From assembly GCF_013618635.1 (NCBI RefSeq), contig NZ_JABLSJ010000007.1:1-64000 (forward strand): DNA of 64,000 nucleotides. The letters are read 5' to 3'. The translations under genes were made by a program, and so were the position numbers. Of this stretch, positions 63,080 through 64,000 are shown one piece after another; positions within the stretch are counted from its first letter, which is position 1, and the number at the start of each line of letters is the position of its first letter. The notes beneath the pieces were generated by a model. That model made no database searches and was not told where the DNA came from. It saw only the letters and a list, made by a program, of their open reading frames with translations. Source of the stretch: Thalassobacillus sp. CUG 92003. GTDB taxonomy: Bacteria > Bacillota > Bacilli > Bacillales > Halobacillaceae.

Positions 63080-64000
63080 TCAAGAACCTGTCCCCATATC
63101 TTTTAACGTTTCCATCAATAGGTCACGAAGCAGTTCCGGCATGTAATAATGCTTCGTCTGTGCGTATGCAATCTCTGGCAGCAACCGCCCAAACGTAAAC
63201 GTATCAGCTGTAGCAAGGGAATACGTTTCATCTGATGATAGAGGACGCCCTTGATACGTTACATGCTTCACGTGCTGCTCCCCCTCCGAATCGGTGAAGG
63301 TGTCAATATTGACTCCGGTAAATACCATTTTCCCGATGACTTCGCCGCGAAATCCGAGTCCTTTTAACCTTATTTCTGTCAGTTTTCGGGAGTGACCTGC
63401 TCGAATCACTTCTAGCAACTCGTCCCCGGAAAGTTCCACCTTACACGGATTCATCGGGTGGGGGCAAATTCGATGAACATCCTCATATGTCACTTTCCCT
63501 TTTGGCAAGTTATCAAGCAAAACACCGGCGTTCAACATACCGACATCTGCGTCGGTCCATTTTTGTAACTGTCGCACTAAACCAATCATAAGGTCCGTAT
63601 CACTGAACCAGGCTATTTTTTCAGGTTCAGGTAAATAAGCGATCTCCCGTCTTAAATAAGAAGATGCTTCTTTCGATAAATCTTCGATAAACTGATTGGT
63701 ATCCTCATCTTTGTCCAAATATTCGGTCGAGACAGCATACGCTTCACTTCGTGTCAGTTCACGATTAGTATGATCCCATTCCAGAATGACCTCACCTAAA
63801 TGCGTGCCATGCTTTCCCACGGCAGTTACCAGGGTGTCGTGGAAGACCTCCCCTTGCTTGAACAAATGATGCGTATGGCCCCCTATAATCAAATCAAGTT
63901 CCGGGAATCGTCGCGCCATCTCTTCGTCATCGTTAATGCCTAAATGTGATAAGAGAATGACGATATCGACCTCTGCAGCAATTTGGTTTAATTCACGATG
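63080..64000 (-). CDS. yunD: 5'-Nucleotidase/metallophosphatase family protein (YunD-like), 5' end outside window
   Basis: The frame stays open to the right edge (the codons before the internal Met read VDIVILLSHLGINDDEE), so about 306 C-terminal residues are present and the start is missing. LLSHLG and LIIGGHTHHLFKQG are metallophosphatase motifs; the 5_nucleotid_C domain follows (VGMLNAGVLLDNLPKGKVTYEDVH; CPHPMNPCKVELSGDEL). B. subtilis YunD belongs to this family. Substrate unknown, nucleotides likely. Confidence 0.87.
   Translation of the reverse strand, partial: HRELNQIAAEVDIVILLSHLGINDDEEMARRFPELDLIIGGHTHHLFKQGEVFHDTLVTAVGKHGTHLGEVILEWDHTNRELTRSEAYAVSTEYLDKDEDTNQFIEDLSKEASSYLRREIAYLPEPEKIAWFSDTDLMIGLVRQLQKWTDADVGMLNAGVLLDNLPKGKVTYEDVHRICPHPMNPCKVELSGDELLEVIRAGHSRKLTEIRLKGLGFRGEVIGKMVFTGVNIDTFTDSEGEQHVKHVTYQGRPLSSDETYSLATADTFTFGRLLPEIAYAQTKHYYMPELLRDLLMETLKDMGTGS

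Noticed and set aside
1-64000. CRISPR array, tRNA genes, prophage or intact insertion sequence
   Set aside because: No regularly spaced direct repeats of CRISPR size, no cloverleaf sequences, no integrase or transposase genes were seen.

Overview
The window is a low-to-mid GC Firmicute chromosome segment from the Bacillaceae. Gene content and order follow the Bacillus subtilis ytw-leuS, ytqA/ytqB/ytpB/ytpA/ytoA-asnB-metK-pckA, men, yugO/yugN/pgi/yuzA/yugI/patB/kapB, yuiD/yuiC/yuiB/yumB/yumC and yut/yun blocks, rearranged next to one another. Na+ and K+ transport genes (NhaC-type, KhtTU, YugO) and several intergenic repeat families that I associate with halophilic Bacillaceae suggest a Halobacillus/Virgibacillus-like organism. 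The genus is an inference. No phage, intact insertion sequence, CRISPR array, tRNA or rRNA gene lies inside the window.

Layout. 1-411: two tandem sigma-A promoters and a leader pointing out of the left edge, probably the start of an rRNA operon. 412-4000: two rhodanese proteins and leuS with a T-box. 4082-5497: small basic peptide, WD40 protein, ytzC. 5553-9630: ytqA-ytqB (tRNA wobble-uridine modification), ytpB-ytpA, ytoA. 9674-16746: C39 peptidase, asnB, metK with a SAM-I riboswitch, pckA with a CcpN-like operator, ytkD. 17052-19618: lipoprotein, small conserved proteins, FhuF-like protein. 19721-29502: menaquinone pathway, menF-D-H-B-E-C on the minus strand, menA divergent, menI further on. 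29524-32184: Cys-less DksA-like protein, M42 peptidase, thioredoxin-like protein. 32370-39351: yugO, yugN, pgi, yuzA, yugI, patB, Cu-ligand-deficient SodC-like lipoprotein, kapB. 39421-41201: K+/H+ antiporter khtTU preceded by an overlapping 36-codon ORF. 41286-48508: deoD, yui genes, NDH-2 (yumB), ferredoxin-NADP reductase (yumC), Fe-S assembly genes yutM, yuzB, yuzD and yutI. 48781-56321: 2-hydroxyacid dehydrogenase, yutG, an unfamiliar membrane protein, yutF, yutE, yutD, yutC, yunA. 56362-64000: NSS transporter with its tiny subunit, NhaC-type transporter under a lysine riboswitch, yunB, HD-GYP protein and the 3' part of yunD.

Functionally this is a core housekeeping region: respiration (menaquinone, NDH-2, YumC), gluconeogenesis and glycolysis (PckA, Pgi), amino-acid and tRNA metabolism (LeuS, AsnB, MetK, lysine-controlled transport), ion homeostasis and sporulation-associated proteins. 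Three metabolite- or tRNA-sensing leaders are clear: T-box for leuS, SAM-I for metK, L-box for nhaC.

The least explained material is intergenic. There are five GC-rich palindromic repeats whose outer stems differ in sequence but stay self-complementary. Two regions bounded by related inverted ends carry three of these repeats. A second repeat family occurs twice (12.6 and 28.4 kb). A hexamer recurs four times with an exact 21-bp period. There is a candidate sigma-B-driven C-rich small RNA before patB, and a three-hairpin leader before a DUF3055 gene. All calls come from reading the sequence; no database search or folding program was run.
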